DNA from: a virus
Direction: 5' to 3' (one strand)
DNA length: 62,893 nt
Virus record (IMG/VR): IMGVR_UViG_3300007735_000776
Coordinates: 1 to 62,893 of that record
Shown: positions 13,649-21,122 of the stretch, piece after piece
Layout: each line of letters opens with the position of its first letter
How positions within the stretch are numbered: the stretch's first letter is position 1
The notes under the pieces: generated by a model
What the model was told of the DNA's origin: nothing
The model's database searches: none
Seen by the model: only the letters and a program-made list of their open reading frames with translations
Made by a program: the position numbers and the translations under genes

Positions 13649-13752
13649 TAGCGATGATGATGGGTATCTTACTTATGGGTGCTGGCGTTGCAGTATTAGC
13701 ATTTGGATTGGCAGCGGCACTGGCTATGTTTTTAGACGAGGAGCGTAAATGA
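13645..13752 (+). CDS. Membrane micropeptide, 35 residues
   Basis: ATG 13645 overlaps the HTH stop and TGA overlaps the next ATG, with AGGGGG upstream. The 35-residue product is one hydrophobic helix (G-I-L-L-M-G-A-G-V-A-V-L-A-F-G-L) ending in D-E-E-R-K. Double coupling argues for real translation. It may be a small inner-membrane effector; role unknown. Confidence 0.55.
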   Translation: MIAMMMGILLMGAGVAVLAFGLAAALAMFLDEERK

Positions 13753-13952
13753 CTATTGAAGCAATCAACTACAAAGTAATTTGGGAATGGATTAACACGG
13801 TGTGGTCGAAATCATTCGTATCAATAGGTTGCCTGTTGATTGGGCTAGGCGTGGGTGGTGTGATGGCAGAGAGCCGGATCGTATCTGACTGCAAGTTTGC
13901 CAATTCGTTTCGCGTAGACATACAGGCGTTTAGCTGCCAGAGAAAATTATGA
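13749..13952 (+). CDS. Small membrane protein, 67 residues
   Basis: Coupled on both sides by ATGA overlaps. The N-terminal 20 residues are polar with three Trp, followed by a Gly-rich hydrophobic segment (S-I-G-C-L-L-I-G-L-G-V-G-G-V) and a polar C-terminus with two Cys. One membrane helix is likely. It follows another membrane micropeptide, so the pair may act together; function unknown. Confidence 0.65.
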   Translation: MTIEAINYKVIWEWINTVWSKSFVSIGCLLIGLGVGGVMAESRIVSDCKFANSFRVDIQAFSCQRKL

Positions 13953-14137
13953 GCGGCGTGAATGACACTAAGTTTTGTACAAGCTGCCAAACAACACGGT
14001 CAGTGGAGGGTGGAGAACTCAGAGTTACACGAGGCGTGAACAGGTGGATATGCTTGCCTTGTATACAACGCAGATCAGAGAGCATCTACAAAAGCCAAAG
14101 AGAAGATGCCGTTAAAGCGAGGGAGAAGAACAAATGA
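13949..14137 (+). CDS. Small zinc-ribbon protein, 62 residues
   Basis: C-T-S-C near residues 10-13 and C-L-P-C near 35-38 form a four-cysteine zinc ribbon of about 25 residues, followed by a basic helix (R-R-S-E-S-I-Y-K-S-Q). Similar small zinc proteins in phages bind host RNA polymerase or DNA. It resembles the zinc-ribbon protein at 6038 in layout but not in detailed sequence. Confidence 0.75.
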   Translation: MSGVNDTKFCTSCQTTRSVEGGELRVTRGVNRWICLPCIQRRSESIYKSQREDAVKAREKNK

Positions 14138-14373
14138 ACAGAGACGAATACAGCACACTATTCCACAGGCTTCAGTTAAACCTTGTGGCGTTTAAACGGT
14201 TAATGGATTGTGATGAAGAAGTTTTAAAGCTTGTGAACGCAGCGATAGAAGCGGAGCGCGAGGCGTGTGCGAAGATGTGTGATGAACGAGCCGCAAACGC
14301 ACCGATAGGCAGCGATGAGCAGTGCGAAGCAGAAGACTGTGCCTTCGCTATCCGCGAGAGAGGTGCGCCATGA
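14134..14373 (+). CDS. Conserved small phage protein, 79 residues
   Basis: ATGA overlaps on both sides. The helix A-I-E-A-E-R-E-A-C-A-K-M-C-D-E-R-A followed by a short linker and A-I-R-E-R-G is a pattern I recognise from many small phage and prophage proteins of Proteobacteria, particularly Burkholderiales. No activity is known. It is useful mainly as a host hint. Confidence 0.7.
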   Translation: MNRDEYSTLFHRLQLNLVAFKRLMDCDEEVLKLVNAAIEAEREACAKMCDERAANAPIGSDEQCEAEDCAFAIRERGAP

Positions 14374-14714
14374 CTGACCGAAAACTGATGCAGATGGCGC
14401 TGCTGAAGATGGAATACATGCTGAATAACGGCGAGTGGTACAAGCCAGAAGAAACCATAGAAGCACTCCGCGCCCGACTAGCGCAGCCTGAACCGGATGA
14501 TGGCTATTGCCAAGCCTGTGACGGGGATAGCTGCACAGCGAAAGAAGGCTGTGTTGCCCGTGACAATCCCCCACCACAGCGCGAATGGCAAGGGCTGACG
14601 GATGAGGAAGTGATAAAACTGGGCAGGTTAGACAAGGACAGCGACTATTTTGGTCTTTGGTACGACTTTGCCCAAGCCATCGAAGCCAAGCTAAAAGAGA
14701 AGAACTGTGGATGA
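14370..14714 (+). CDS. Hypothetical protein, 114 residues
   Basis: The frame is open from 14322, but ATG 14370 overlaps the previous stop and has GAGAGG upstream, so it is chosen. The product is acidic, with a helical N-terminus (T-D-R-K-L-M-Q-M-A-L-L-K-M), a four-Cys segment in the middle and W-Q-G-L-T-D-E-E-V-I near 75. This layout is common in short phage proteins of Betaproteobacteria. Function unknown. Confidence 0.7.
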   Translation: MTDRKLMQMALLKMEYMLNNGEWYKPEETIEALRARLAQPEPDDGYCQACDGDSCTAKEGCVARDNPPPQREWQGLTDEEVIKLGRLDKDSDYFGLWYDFAQAIEAKLKEKNCG

Positions 14715-14931
14715 CGAGCAACTACACCTACAGGCAGCGACCTATGCAACCAACCGCAAAAATGCCTACGTTGAAGGAATGAAAAGCGGCGAAGTAGACC
14801 ACATGAGTGAAGAAGCATTGAATGGCAAGTGGCTTGCACACTACGAGGGATACAAAGAAGGCTATTGGGTGGCAACGGGAGATGATCGATACACAACAGA
14901 CCCAGCCAAGCTGAAGGAGAAGAACACATGA
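14707..14931 (+). CDS. Hypothetical protein, 74 residues
   Basis: Starts at GTG 14707, overlapping the previous gene by eight bases, and ends in an ATGA overlap. Helical and charged, ending K-L-K-E-K-N-T, a tail very like the K-L-K-E-K-N-C end of its upstream neighbour, so the two genes may share an ancestral 3' segment. Function unknown. Confidence 0.65.
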   Translation: MDDEQLHLQAATYATNRKNAYVEGMKSGEVDHMSEEALNGKWLAHYEGYKEGYWVATGDDRYTTDPAKLKEKNT

Positions 14932-15014
14932 TATTAAGCAAAGAATGTCATGAGCGAGGCTGCGCTGCCTATGATGACAGAGTAGATGAAGGCGTTGTAA
15001 TTAAAGGAGACGAA

Positions 15015-15242
15015 ATGAAAGCATTTCCAAACATGACCGGCGAGAAGGGCATGGACTTGCGGGATTACTTTGCGGCGAAGGCGATGCCGTTGGCGATGCA
15101 GTGGTTAAAACACAACTACGATAGAGAAATAGGAAATACGTGGATGTGGAACGAAGAAGATTATGAGGACGACCCAAAAGAAATTGCCGAACTTGCTTAC
15201 AAAATGGCAGACGCGATGATAAAAGCAAGAGAGAGAAGTTAA
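15015..15242 (+). CDS. Conserved small phage protein, 75 residues
   Basis: AAAGGAG precedes ATG 15015, and the sequence from there (G-M-D-L-R-D-Y-F-A-A-K-A-M, ending A-Y-K-M-A-D-A-M-I-K-A-R) matches a short family I recognise from many phages. The frame is also open back to an ATG at 14928 that overlaps the preceding stop, which would add 29 residues; that segment may be a fused or separate leader peptide. The stronger ribosome site favours 15015. Confidence 0.7.
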   Translation: MKAFPNMTGEKGMDLRDYFAAKAMPLAMQWLKHNYDREIGNTWMWNEEDYEDDPKEIAELAYKMADAMIKARERS

Positions 15243-15272
15243 GCCAACATTTGAAACACACGGAGAAGCACG

Positions 15273-15491
15273 ATGGTAATTGCAAGAAAGGCTGAACGAT
15301 TTGCAAATGCGTTAATGGAAATGCCAAGAGGGGAAAACGATTTAGAAATAGCAGCGGTGCTGAAAGACTTATCTAAAGTATACGAAGCAGCATTTGATAT
15401 GGTGTACGCAGATACCCACGAGCAAAGCAAGAAGGCTTATGTTGACATGATCAACCTGATCAAAGGCTTGAAGAATGAACGGCAAAATTGA
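15273..15491 (+). CDS. Hypothetical protein, 72 residues
   Basis: GGAGAAG lies upstream of ATG 15273. The product is helical with alternating charge and overlaps the next gene by 17 bases. There are no cysteines or recognisable motifs. It sits just before three consecutive winged-helix-like genes. Function unknown. Confidence 0.65.
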   Translation: MVIARKAERFANALMEMPRGENDLEIAAVLKDLSKVYEAAFDMVYADTHEQSKKAYVDMINLIKGLKNERQN

Positions 15492-15675
15492 TCCAAAGGA
15501 CGAGAAGATTTTTACGTACGTGGTAAATAAAAATGCGCCGGTCACAATCAAACAAGTTATGAAAGCTTTGACGATCAGTGAGACGCATGCGAAACGTGCG
15601 CTGGATTTTTTTGTGTCGGTTGGATTGGCAGAGTTGTCTAAACAAGGTAGCACTCGCTTCTACAAAGCAAAATGA
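15475..15675 (+). CDS. Small winged-helix-like protein A
   Basis: 66 residues. Helix 1, then V-T-I-K-Q-V-M-K-A-L-T-I-S-E-T-H-A-K-R-A-L-D-F-F as helix-turn-helix, then V-G-L-A-E-L-S-K-Q-G-S-T-R-F-Y as the wing hairpin: the compact layout of a single-domain winged helix. First of three such genes in a row upstream of the DNA polymerase. It may be an anti-repressor or transcription regulator; the target is unknown. Confidence 0.7.
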   Translation: MNGKIDPKDEKIFTYVVNKNAPVTIKQVMKALTISETHAKRALDFFVSVGLAELSKQGSTRFYKAK

Positions 15676-15893
15676 AACCAAGAGCTAAACCGAGTGATGC
15701 CACAGTAGTCCGGCTGCAAAGAGCACTCAAGGGTTTGTATTCGTTTAGCGTCAAAGATGTTGCACGTATTCTGAAAAGAAGTATCCGTAGTGCCGAGCGT
15801 TACATAATTAAGTTGAGGGAACTCGATGTAGTTGAACTACGGTATCGCGGGGCAGATCGTTATTACTACTATAGGATCAGGAGAAACAAATGA
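15672..15893 (+). CDS. Small winged-helix-like protein B
   Basis: 73 residues, coupled to the previous gene by ATGA. F-S-V-K-D-V-A-R-I-L-K-R-S-I-R-S-A-E-R-Y-I is the helix-turn-helix, and a Tyr-rich wing (R-G-A-D-R-Y-Y-Y-Y-R-I-R-R) follows. Its layout matches protein A, so the two may be diverged duplicates. DNA binding is likely; target unknown. Confidence 0.7.
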   Translation: MKPRAKPSDATVVRLQRALKGLYSFSVKDVARILKRSIRSAERYIIKLRELDVVELRYRGADRYYYYRIRRNK

Positions 15894-16189
15894 AGTTGGA
15901 AAAATTAGCGCAAGCTTTGAATGATGTGCGTAACAAGTTCAAGATCGACAGTACCGACCTGCTGATCATCAACTATATATTGGAGATGAAGAAGCATGGT
16001 GACGTGCTGACCATGCAGTTCGTGAAAAACTTTGAAGGCGCGTCGGAGGCAACTACCCATATGCGTATGAAGAAGTTAATCAAGCGTGGCTTACTCGCAC
16101 GGGTGGGCGATGATCAAAACCTACGTATCAAGAAGTTGGAGCCGACAGGTAAGACCAACGAATTACTCAAGTACCTTGCGGAGATTTAA
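15890..16189 (+). CDS. MarR-like winged-helix protein C
   Basis: 99 residues, coupled by ATGA and followed by polA with a one-base TAATG overlap. Residues about 20-75 have the L-L-I-I-N-Y-I-L-E helix, an HTH in S-E-A-T-T-H-M-R-M-K-K-L, and a wing, as in the core of MarR/ArsR-type regulators. Direct coupling to the polymerase gene suggests a role in controlling or assisting replication, which is inference. Confidence 0.75.
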   Translation: MKLEKLAQALNDVRNKFKIDSTDLLIINYILEMKKHGDVLTMQFVKNFEGASEATTHMRMKKLIKRGLLARVGDDQNLRIKKLEPTGKTNELLKYLAEI

Positions 16190-18012
16190 TGATAATCACC
16201 GTAGACTTTGAGACGTACTACGACAAAGAGTTCTCGCTATCGAAGCTGACCACCGAGGAATACATACGCGACGATAAGTTTGAGGTCATCGGGGTTGGTG
16301 TAAAAGTTGATGGTGCAGAGACATCTTGGTTCAGCGGAACTAAAGACGAGACACGCAAGTATCTACGTCAGTTCGATTGGGCAAACTCCCTTGTGCTGGC
16401 ACACAACACCATGTTTGATGGAGCCATTCTGTCTTGGCATTTCGGCGTAACTCCGAAGGGCTGGTTAGATACCCTGTGCATGGCACGTGCGCTCAATGGT
16501 GTGGATGCAGGAGGGAGCCTCAAAGCATTAGCAGAGCGGTATCAGATCGGGGTCAAAGGCGACGAGGTTATCAATGCATTGGGCAAGCGTCGCACTGACT
16601 TTGATTCGGATGCGATGGCGAAGTATGGCGAGTACTGCAAGAACGATGTGGACTTGACGTATACCCTGTTTAATATCCTGATGGAGTCGTTTCCTAAGAA
16701 AGAACTTAAGGTTATCGACACTACTCTAAAGATGTTTGTAGAACCAGAGTTGGAGTTAGATACCGCACTACTGGAGCAGCATCTTGCCGATGTGAAAGCC
16801 AAGAAGGAAAAGCTACTGGCAGCGGCGGCAGCGGACAAAGATATATTGATGTCCAACGACAAGTTCGCAGAGTTGCTGATCAGTCTGAAGGTAGAGCCGC
16901 CACGGAAGATCAGTGCGCGTACAGGCAAGGAGGCGTGGGCATTTGCTAAGACTGACGAAGAGTTCAAAGAGTTAGCTACCCATCCTGACCCCAGAGTACA
17001 AGCGCTAGTGGCAGCACGGCTTGGCACCAAAACAACTTTAGAAGAGACGCGGACGCAAAGGTTTATTGATATTTCCAATCGGGGTAAGCTGCCTGTACCC
17101 ATCAAATACTACGCCGCACATACTGGACGGTGGGGTGGAGATGACAAGATCAACCTGCAAAACCTACCAAGCCGAGGGCAGAACGCAGGTAAGTTAAAGA
17201 CATCCATCAAGCCGCCAGAGGGCTACGTCATCATCGACTCGGACTCATCGCAGATCGAAGCACGGACAGTTGCATGGCTGGCAGGGCAAGATGATTTGGT
17301 TGAGGCGTTCGACAAAGGCGAGGACGTGTACAAGATCATGGCCTCTGCTATCTACGGTAAAGAAGTTGCAGACATCACCAAAGAAGAACGGTTCGTGGGT
17401 AAGACTACGATTCTTGGTGCAGGTTATGGCATGGGGGCTGAGAAGTTCCAAGCACAACTTAAAACTTTTGGGGTCGAAGTCTCACTGGAAGAGTGTAAAA
17501 GAATTATCGCGGTGTATCGACAGACCTACGACAAGATTCCAGCACTGTGGAGACAAGCACATAGTTGTTTAAGCGCCATCATCAGCGGTAGTGGTGCGGC
17601 GTTTGGTGCGGTGGATGCAGTTCAGTTTGACCCAACCGAGCGTGGGTTCCTGCTACCAAGCGGACTATGGCAGCGGTATGAGGGGTTGCAAAAGGTGTAT
17701 GACCCCGAGGGCAAGGAGCAGTACCAGTACAAGACCCGCAAGGGGATTGTGAAAATCTATGGTGGTAAGGTGGTCGAGAACATCTGCCAAGCAGTTGCTA
17801 GATGTGTAATTGCAGAGCAGATGCTCAAGATTGCTAAGAAGTACAAGGTGGTGCTCACCGTACATGATGCTGTGGCGTGTATCGCACCGATGGAAGAGGC
17901 TCGTGATGCAAAAATTTACGTAGAAACTTGTATGCAGTGGCGTCCTGATTGGGCTGCCACATTACCTTTGAACTGTGAAATTGGTATTGGAGAAAACTAT
18001 GGAAGTTGCTAA
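16189..18012 (+). CDS. polA: DNA polymerase, family A (3'-5' exonuclease + polymerase)
   Basis: 607 residues. The N-terminal exonuclease has D-F-E-T at 6-9, an H-N-x-x-x-D motif near 75-80 and N-D-V-D near 149-152. The polymerase domain has motif A D-S-D-S-S-Q-I-E near 350, motif B with K and Y-G in the 402-418 region, and motif C V-H-D-A near 557. There is no 5'-3' exonuclease domain and the protein is shorter than bacterial Pol I, as in T7-type replicative enzymes. It is the phage's replicative polymerase. The downstream gene overlaps its end by 14 bases. Confidence 0.95.
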   Translation: MIITVDFETYYDKEFSLSKLTTEEYIRDDKFEVIGVGVKVDGAETSWFSGTKDETRKYLRQFDWANSLVLAHNTMFDGAILSWHFGVTPKGWLDTLCMARALNGVDAGGSLKALAERYQIGVKGDEVINALGKRRTDFDSDAMAKYGEYCKNDVDLTYTLFNILMESFPKKELKVIDTTLKMFVEPELELDTALLEQHLADVKAKKEKLLAAAAADKDILMSNDKFAELLISLKVEPPRKISARTGKEAWAFAKTDEEFKELATHPDPRVQALVAARLGTKTTLEETRTQRFIDISNRGKLPVPIKYYAAHTGRWGGDDKINLQNLPSRGQNAGKLKTSIKPPEGYVIIDSDSSQIEARTVAWLAGQDDLVEAFDKGEDVYKIMASAIYGKEVADITKEERFVGKTTILGAGYGMGAEKFQAQLKTFGVEVSLEECKRIIAVYRQTYDKIPALWRQAHSCLSAIISGSGAAFGAVDAVQFDPTERGFLLPSGLWQRYEGLQKVYDPEGKEQYQYKTRKGIVKIYGGKVVENICQAVARCVIAEQMLKIAKKYKVVLTVHDAVACIAPMEEARDAKIYVETCMQWRPDWAATLPLNCEIGIGENYGSC

Positions 18013-18187
18013 GGTAGTTGATTACGCCTATCCCACGATGATGGCAGAGAAAGCATTGAAGAACCTGCACGAAGCCATGCTTGAGGGGAATCTTGATGAA
18101 GCTTTAGAGCACGCACGTAGAGCGCAAGCGGAGTGCAAGCTGGCGTACCACGCCATCCTAGTCGCGAAAGAAAAACACAATGGCTAA
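17999..18187 (+). CDS. Small helical protein, 62 residues
   Basis: GGAG precedes ATG 17999, inside the last codons of the polymerase gene. Helical throughout (A-E-K-A-L-K-N-L-H-E-A-M-L-E-G-N-L-D-E-A-L-E-H-A-R-R spread over residues 14-45), with a two-helix hairpin look. It overlaps the next gene by eight bases. It may be a polymerase or nuclease accessory peptide, from position only. Confidence 0.65.
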   Translation: MEVAKVVDYAYPTMMAEKALKNLHEAMLEGNLDEALEHARRAQAECKLAYHAILVAKEKHNG

Positions 18188-18854
18188 TGTATCTTGGTCG
18201 TACTCATCGCTGGACTTGTTCAAGCTTTGTCCGCACAAGTATTACAGACTGCGGGTCAAGAAGGATGTCGTTGATCCCCCACAAGACCACCTGAAATTTG
18301 GTTTGGCTGTGCACAAAGTAGCGGAGGATTACATAAGAGATGGCACTCCCATCCCCCCGCAGTACAGTGCCATGCTGGAGCCGCTAAAACGTATCCGTGC
18401 AATGGAAGGGGAGAAGCTATGCGAACAACGGCTTGGGCTGACTAGAGATTTGCAACCTTGTAAGTTCGGGGCAAAGGATGTCTGGTGGCGGGGTGTCGCT
18501 GACCTGATCGTGCTGCGTGGCAACAAGGCATACGTATTGGATTACAAAACAAGTAAGTCCTCTAAGTACGCCGACACCAAGCAGCTTGAGATACTGTCGC
18601 TGGCTTTGTTCAAGCACTTCCCGCAAATACGGAAGATTAAGGCGGGTCTGCTGTTCGTGGTGGCAAATGATTTTGTGACAACAGAGTACGAAAAAGACAG
18701 CGCGGGAACCTACTGGACGAGGTGGATTGATGATGTTAATCGGCTGGAAAAAGCCGTAGAATTAAACGTATGGAACCCGCGCCCGAACTTCACCTGTGGG
18801 CAGTGGTGCCCTGTTAAGGATTGTATCCATAACGGTAAGGAGGGTTACAGATGA
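18180..18854 (+). CDS. PD-(D/E)XK nuclease, Cas4/RecB-like, probable Fe-S protein
   Basis: 224 residues. L-C-P-H-K-Y-Y near 16-22 provides one Cys, and C-G-Q-W-C-P-V-K-D-C near the C-terminus provides three, the 1+3 Cys layout of Cas4/AddB iron-sulfur nucleases. The catalytic core is visible as G-V-A-D-L-I-V (Asp near 108) and V-L-D-Y-K-T (Asp-X-Lys near 119-121), then Q-L-E-I. Such phage enzymes resect or process DNA ends during recombination or replication. It lies between polymerase and SNF2 helicase genes, consistent with that. Confidence 0.88.
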   Translation: MANVSWSYSSLDLFKLCPHKYYRLRVKKDVVDPPQDHLKFGLAVHKVAEDYIRDGTPIPPQYSAMLEPLKRIRAMEGEKLCEQRLGLTRDLQPCKFGAKDVWWRGVADLIVLRGNKAYVLDYKTSKSSKYADTKQLEILSLALFKHFPQIRKIKAGLLFVVANDFVTTEYEKDSAGTYWTRWIDDVNRLEKAVELNVWNPRPNFTCGQWCPVKDCIHNGKEGYR

Positions 18855-19162
18855 GAACAGATTTGGCAGTCCGTTTAAGCGATCTTCCAGAAGAGGAAGG
18901 CGCACCGTGCTTCATGGATGTTGGGTACTTCACAGACCAAGACGTTGGTAACAGCGCACAGACGATGCTTACTTTATCTGACGTTGGCGGCGCATGTATA
19001 AACTTGTACATTAAAAACAAGTACAAGGAAGATGAGGTGATTAAGATCGAAGACGTAGACAGCATTACCGTTGAGTTCTACGGAAGTGTTGAGCGTAGTG
19101 AATTTTTGCGTGGTCTACAGATGATCCTAGCCGCAGAGAAGATCACAGAAATTCTTACGTAG
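18851..19162 (+). CDS. Hypothetical protein, 103 residues
   Basis: AAGGAGG before ATG 18851, which overlaps the nuclease stop. The product is mildly acidic, with alternating beta-strands (C-F-M-D-V-G-Y-F, T-V-E-F-Y-G-S-V) and a C-terminal helix. No family recognised. Tight coupling to the nuclease suggests a partner or inhibitor, which is inference only. Confidence 0.7.
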   Translation: MRTDLAVRLSDLPEEEGAPCFMDVGYFTDQDVGNSAQTMLTLSDVGGACINLYIKNKYKEDEVIKIEDVDSITVEFYGSVERSEFLRGLQMILAAEKITEILT

Positions 19163-19172
19163 CGAGGCTACC

Positions 19173-19469
19173 ATGCCGTACAAAAACAAAGAGGATCGGA
19201 ATTACAAACAAGAGTATGCGACGTATCAGGGCACTGACGTACAGAAAAAGCAACGTGCCGAACGTAACGCAGCAAGACGCAAGTTGTTGAAAGATGGCAA
19301 GGTTCACAAGGGCGATGGCAAAGATGTAGCGCATAAGAAAGCCATCGACAAAGGGGGTTCCACAAAAGATGGAGTCCGTGTAGAATCAAAATCAGCAAAT
19401 AGATCGTTTCGTCGTGACAGCAAAGGGAACTTGGTTTCCGAGAAGAGCAAGCGCGAAGCGAAGAAGTAA
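19173..19469 (+). CDS. Basic HNH-like small protein
   Basis: 98 residues, strongly basic. Y-Q-G-T-D-V-Q-K-K-Q-R-A-E-R-N-A-A-R-R-K is followed by K-G-D-G-K-D-V-A-H-K-K and S-K-S-A-N-R-S-F-R-R. I know a phage family of this layout in which the D-V-x-H step and a downstream Asn form an HNH-like site; here the metal-site residues are not clearly complete. It may be a structure-specific nuclease or just a DNA-binding protein. Confidence 0.6.
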   Translation: MPYKNKEDRNYKQEYATYQGTDVQKKQRAERNAARRKLLKDGKVHKGDGKDVAHKKAIDKGGSTKDGVRVESKSANRSFRRDSKGNLVSEKSKREAKK

Positions 19470-19493
19470 GTAGTTTACAAAGTTTTGTTCGTT

Positions 19494-19524
19494 AGGCTGC
19501 GAGTGGAAATACCACTTTCGGCCT
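19494..19524 (+). other. Long hairpin ahead of the helicase gene
   Basis: Bases 19494-19506 pair with 19512-19524 (13 positions: ten Watson-Crick, two G-U, one mismatch) around an AAATA loop. No U-run follows, so it is not a normal terminator. It ends 20 bases before the GTG start of the helicase and could affect its translation. Confidence 0.5.
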
Positions 19525-19543
19525 ATCGGCGTCTGGAGAAAGA

Positions 19544-21091
19544 GTGCAAATCATAGACAACAAGGCGTTGCTGCTGCGAGTAAAAGAACCAAACCGCATC
19601 ACAACCGTTATACCAAAAGCAAAAGTCCTAGACACAGGCGAGGTGCTTGTGAAATGGGGGTTGGAAGAAGCGCAGGTGCTGAAGAACTTGCGCATCAAGA
19701 ATGTTCCATCACCAATCAAAAACAAGTATTCGTGGCCCGGACTTTATAAGCCGTTCGACCATCAGAAAGAAACCGCTTCATTCCTCACCCTGCACAAACG
19801 AGCGTTCTGCTTCAACGAGCAGGGTACTGGCAAAACATCGAGCGTTATCTGGGCGGCAGACTATCTGCTGAACGAGGGAGCCATCAAGCGGGTGTTGGTG
19901 CTGTGTCCGCTATCCATCATGCAGTCGGCGTGGGAGACAGACTTATTCAGGTTTGCCATGCACCGCACGTGCGCAATCGCACACAGCTACTCCAGAGAGA
20001 AACGAGCCGAGGCAATTAACAGCGAAGCTGAGTTCGTGATCATCAACTACGACGGAGTAGAGATAGTCAAAGACGAGATCATTAAAGCTAACTTTGACTT
20101 GATCGTGGTGGACGAGGCCAACGCCTATAAAAATATTCAGACAAAACGCTGGAAAACTTTTGCGTCCATCATCAAGCCGAACACATGGGTCTGGATGCTG
20201 ACCGGAACCCCTGCCTCGCAATCCCCAACGGACGCATACGGCCTTGCCAAAATTATCAATCCGGGCGGCGTACCTAAGTTCTACGGTGCTTTCCGAGACA
20301 TGGTGATGCAGCGCATTACGCAGTTCAAGTGGATACCGAAGCCCCGCTCAGAGCAGATAATCCACGAGGTCTTGCAGCCAGCCATACGGTTTACCAAAGC
20401 TGAGTGCCTCGACCTGCCAGACATGACATACGTAACGAGAAACGTGCCACTGTCCGCACAGCAAAAGAAGTTCTACGAGATCATCCGCAGAGATATGATG
20501 ACCGTAGCCGCAGGAGAAGAAATTACCACAGTCAACGCAGCCGCAAACTTAAACAAGTTATTGCAGTTGTCATGCGGTGCTGTGTACTCAGATACAGGTG
20601 AAGTCGTAGCGTTCGACGCCAAGAACCGGATGGCTGCTTTGTTAGAAGTTATTGAGGAAGCCAGCCACAAGGTCATCGTGTTCGCACCGTTCAAGCATGC
20701 TATCGAGATCGTCGCTGAAGAATTAAAGAAAAACAACATTAGCACCGAAGTAATACATGGCGGCATCAGTGCTACAAGACGCACGGAAATCTTTGCAAAT
20801 TTCCAAACAGAGACAAACCCACAAGTGCTGGTCATCCAACCACAAGCTGCTGCGCATGGCGTAACACTACATGCTGCAAACGTCGTTGTGTGGTGGGGTC
20901 CGATTACATCTATTGAAACATACTTACAAGCCAACGCTCGTGTTCATCGGGCCGGACAACGTAATCCATGCACCGTAGTACATCTTCAGGGGAGTCCAGT
21001 GGAGCAACGCATCTACAAGATGTTGTCTGAAAAAGTAGACATACATTCGAAGCTAATCGACCTGTATAAAAATGTGATGCAAGACGCTTGA
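19544..21091 (+). CDS. SNF2-family helicase
   Basis: 515 residues. Motif I N-E-Q-G-T-G-K-T at 91-98, motif II V-V-D-E-A-N near 187-192 (DEAN in place of DEAH), motif III T-G-T-P-A near 221, C-terminal RecA lobe with I-H-G-G-I and motif VI N-A-R-V-H-R-A-G-Q near 463-471. This is the compact phage type of SNF2 translocase, likely used in replication or recombination in place of a DnaB-type helicase. The start is GTG 19544 with GGAGAA upstream. In other genes of this block the same GAGTGCAA context ends in ATG; here the corresponding codon is ATC. Confidence 0.93.
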   Translation: MQIIDNKALLLRVKEPNRITTVIPKAKVLDTGEVLVKWGLEEAQVLKNLRIKNVPSPIKNKYSWPGLYKPFDHQKETASFLTLHKRAFCFNEQGTGKTSSVIWAADYLLNEGAIKRVLVLCPLSIMQSAWETDLFRFAMHRTCAIAHSYSREKRAEAINSEAEFVIINYDGVEIVKDEIIKANFDLIVVDEANAYKNIQTKRWKTFASIIKPNTWVWMLTGTPASQSPTDAYGLAKIINPGGVPKFYGAFRDMVMQRITQFKWIPKPRSEQIIHEVLQPAIRFTKAECLDLPDMTYVTRNVPLSAQQKKFYEIIRRDMMTVAAGEEITTVNAAANLNKLLQLSCGAVYSDTGEVVAFDAKNRMAALLEVIEEASHKVIVFAPFKHAIEIVAEELKKNNISTEVIHGGISATRRTEIFANFQTETNPQVLVIQPQAAAHGVTLHAANVVVWWGPITSIETYLQANARVHRAGQRNPCTVVHLQGSPVEQRIYKMLSEKVDIHSKLIDLYKNVMQDA

Positions 21092-21116
21092 CAATGTAAC
21101 ACTGTAAAGTTAAACT
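21088..21116 (+). promoter_or_regulatory. Promoter of the HNH gene, overlapping helicase stop
   Basis: TTGACA (21088-21093) includes the TGA stop of the SNF2 gene; after 17 bases comes TAAACT (21111-21116), a 4/6 -10. The expected start lies at about 21123, which is the A of the next gene's ATG, so the transcript would be leaderless. Confidence 0.6.
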
Positions 21117-21122
21117 GGGCAC

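Noticed and set aside
14928-15014. N-terminal extension of the 75-residue gene
   Set aside because: An ATG at 14928 overlaps the previous stop, but the far better Shine-Dalgarno and the recognised protein start are at 15015. It is kept only as an alternative start.
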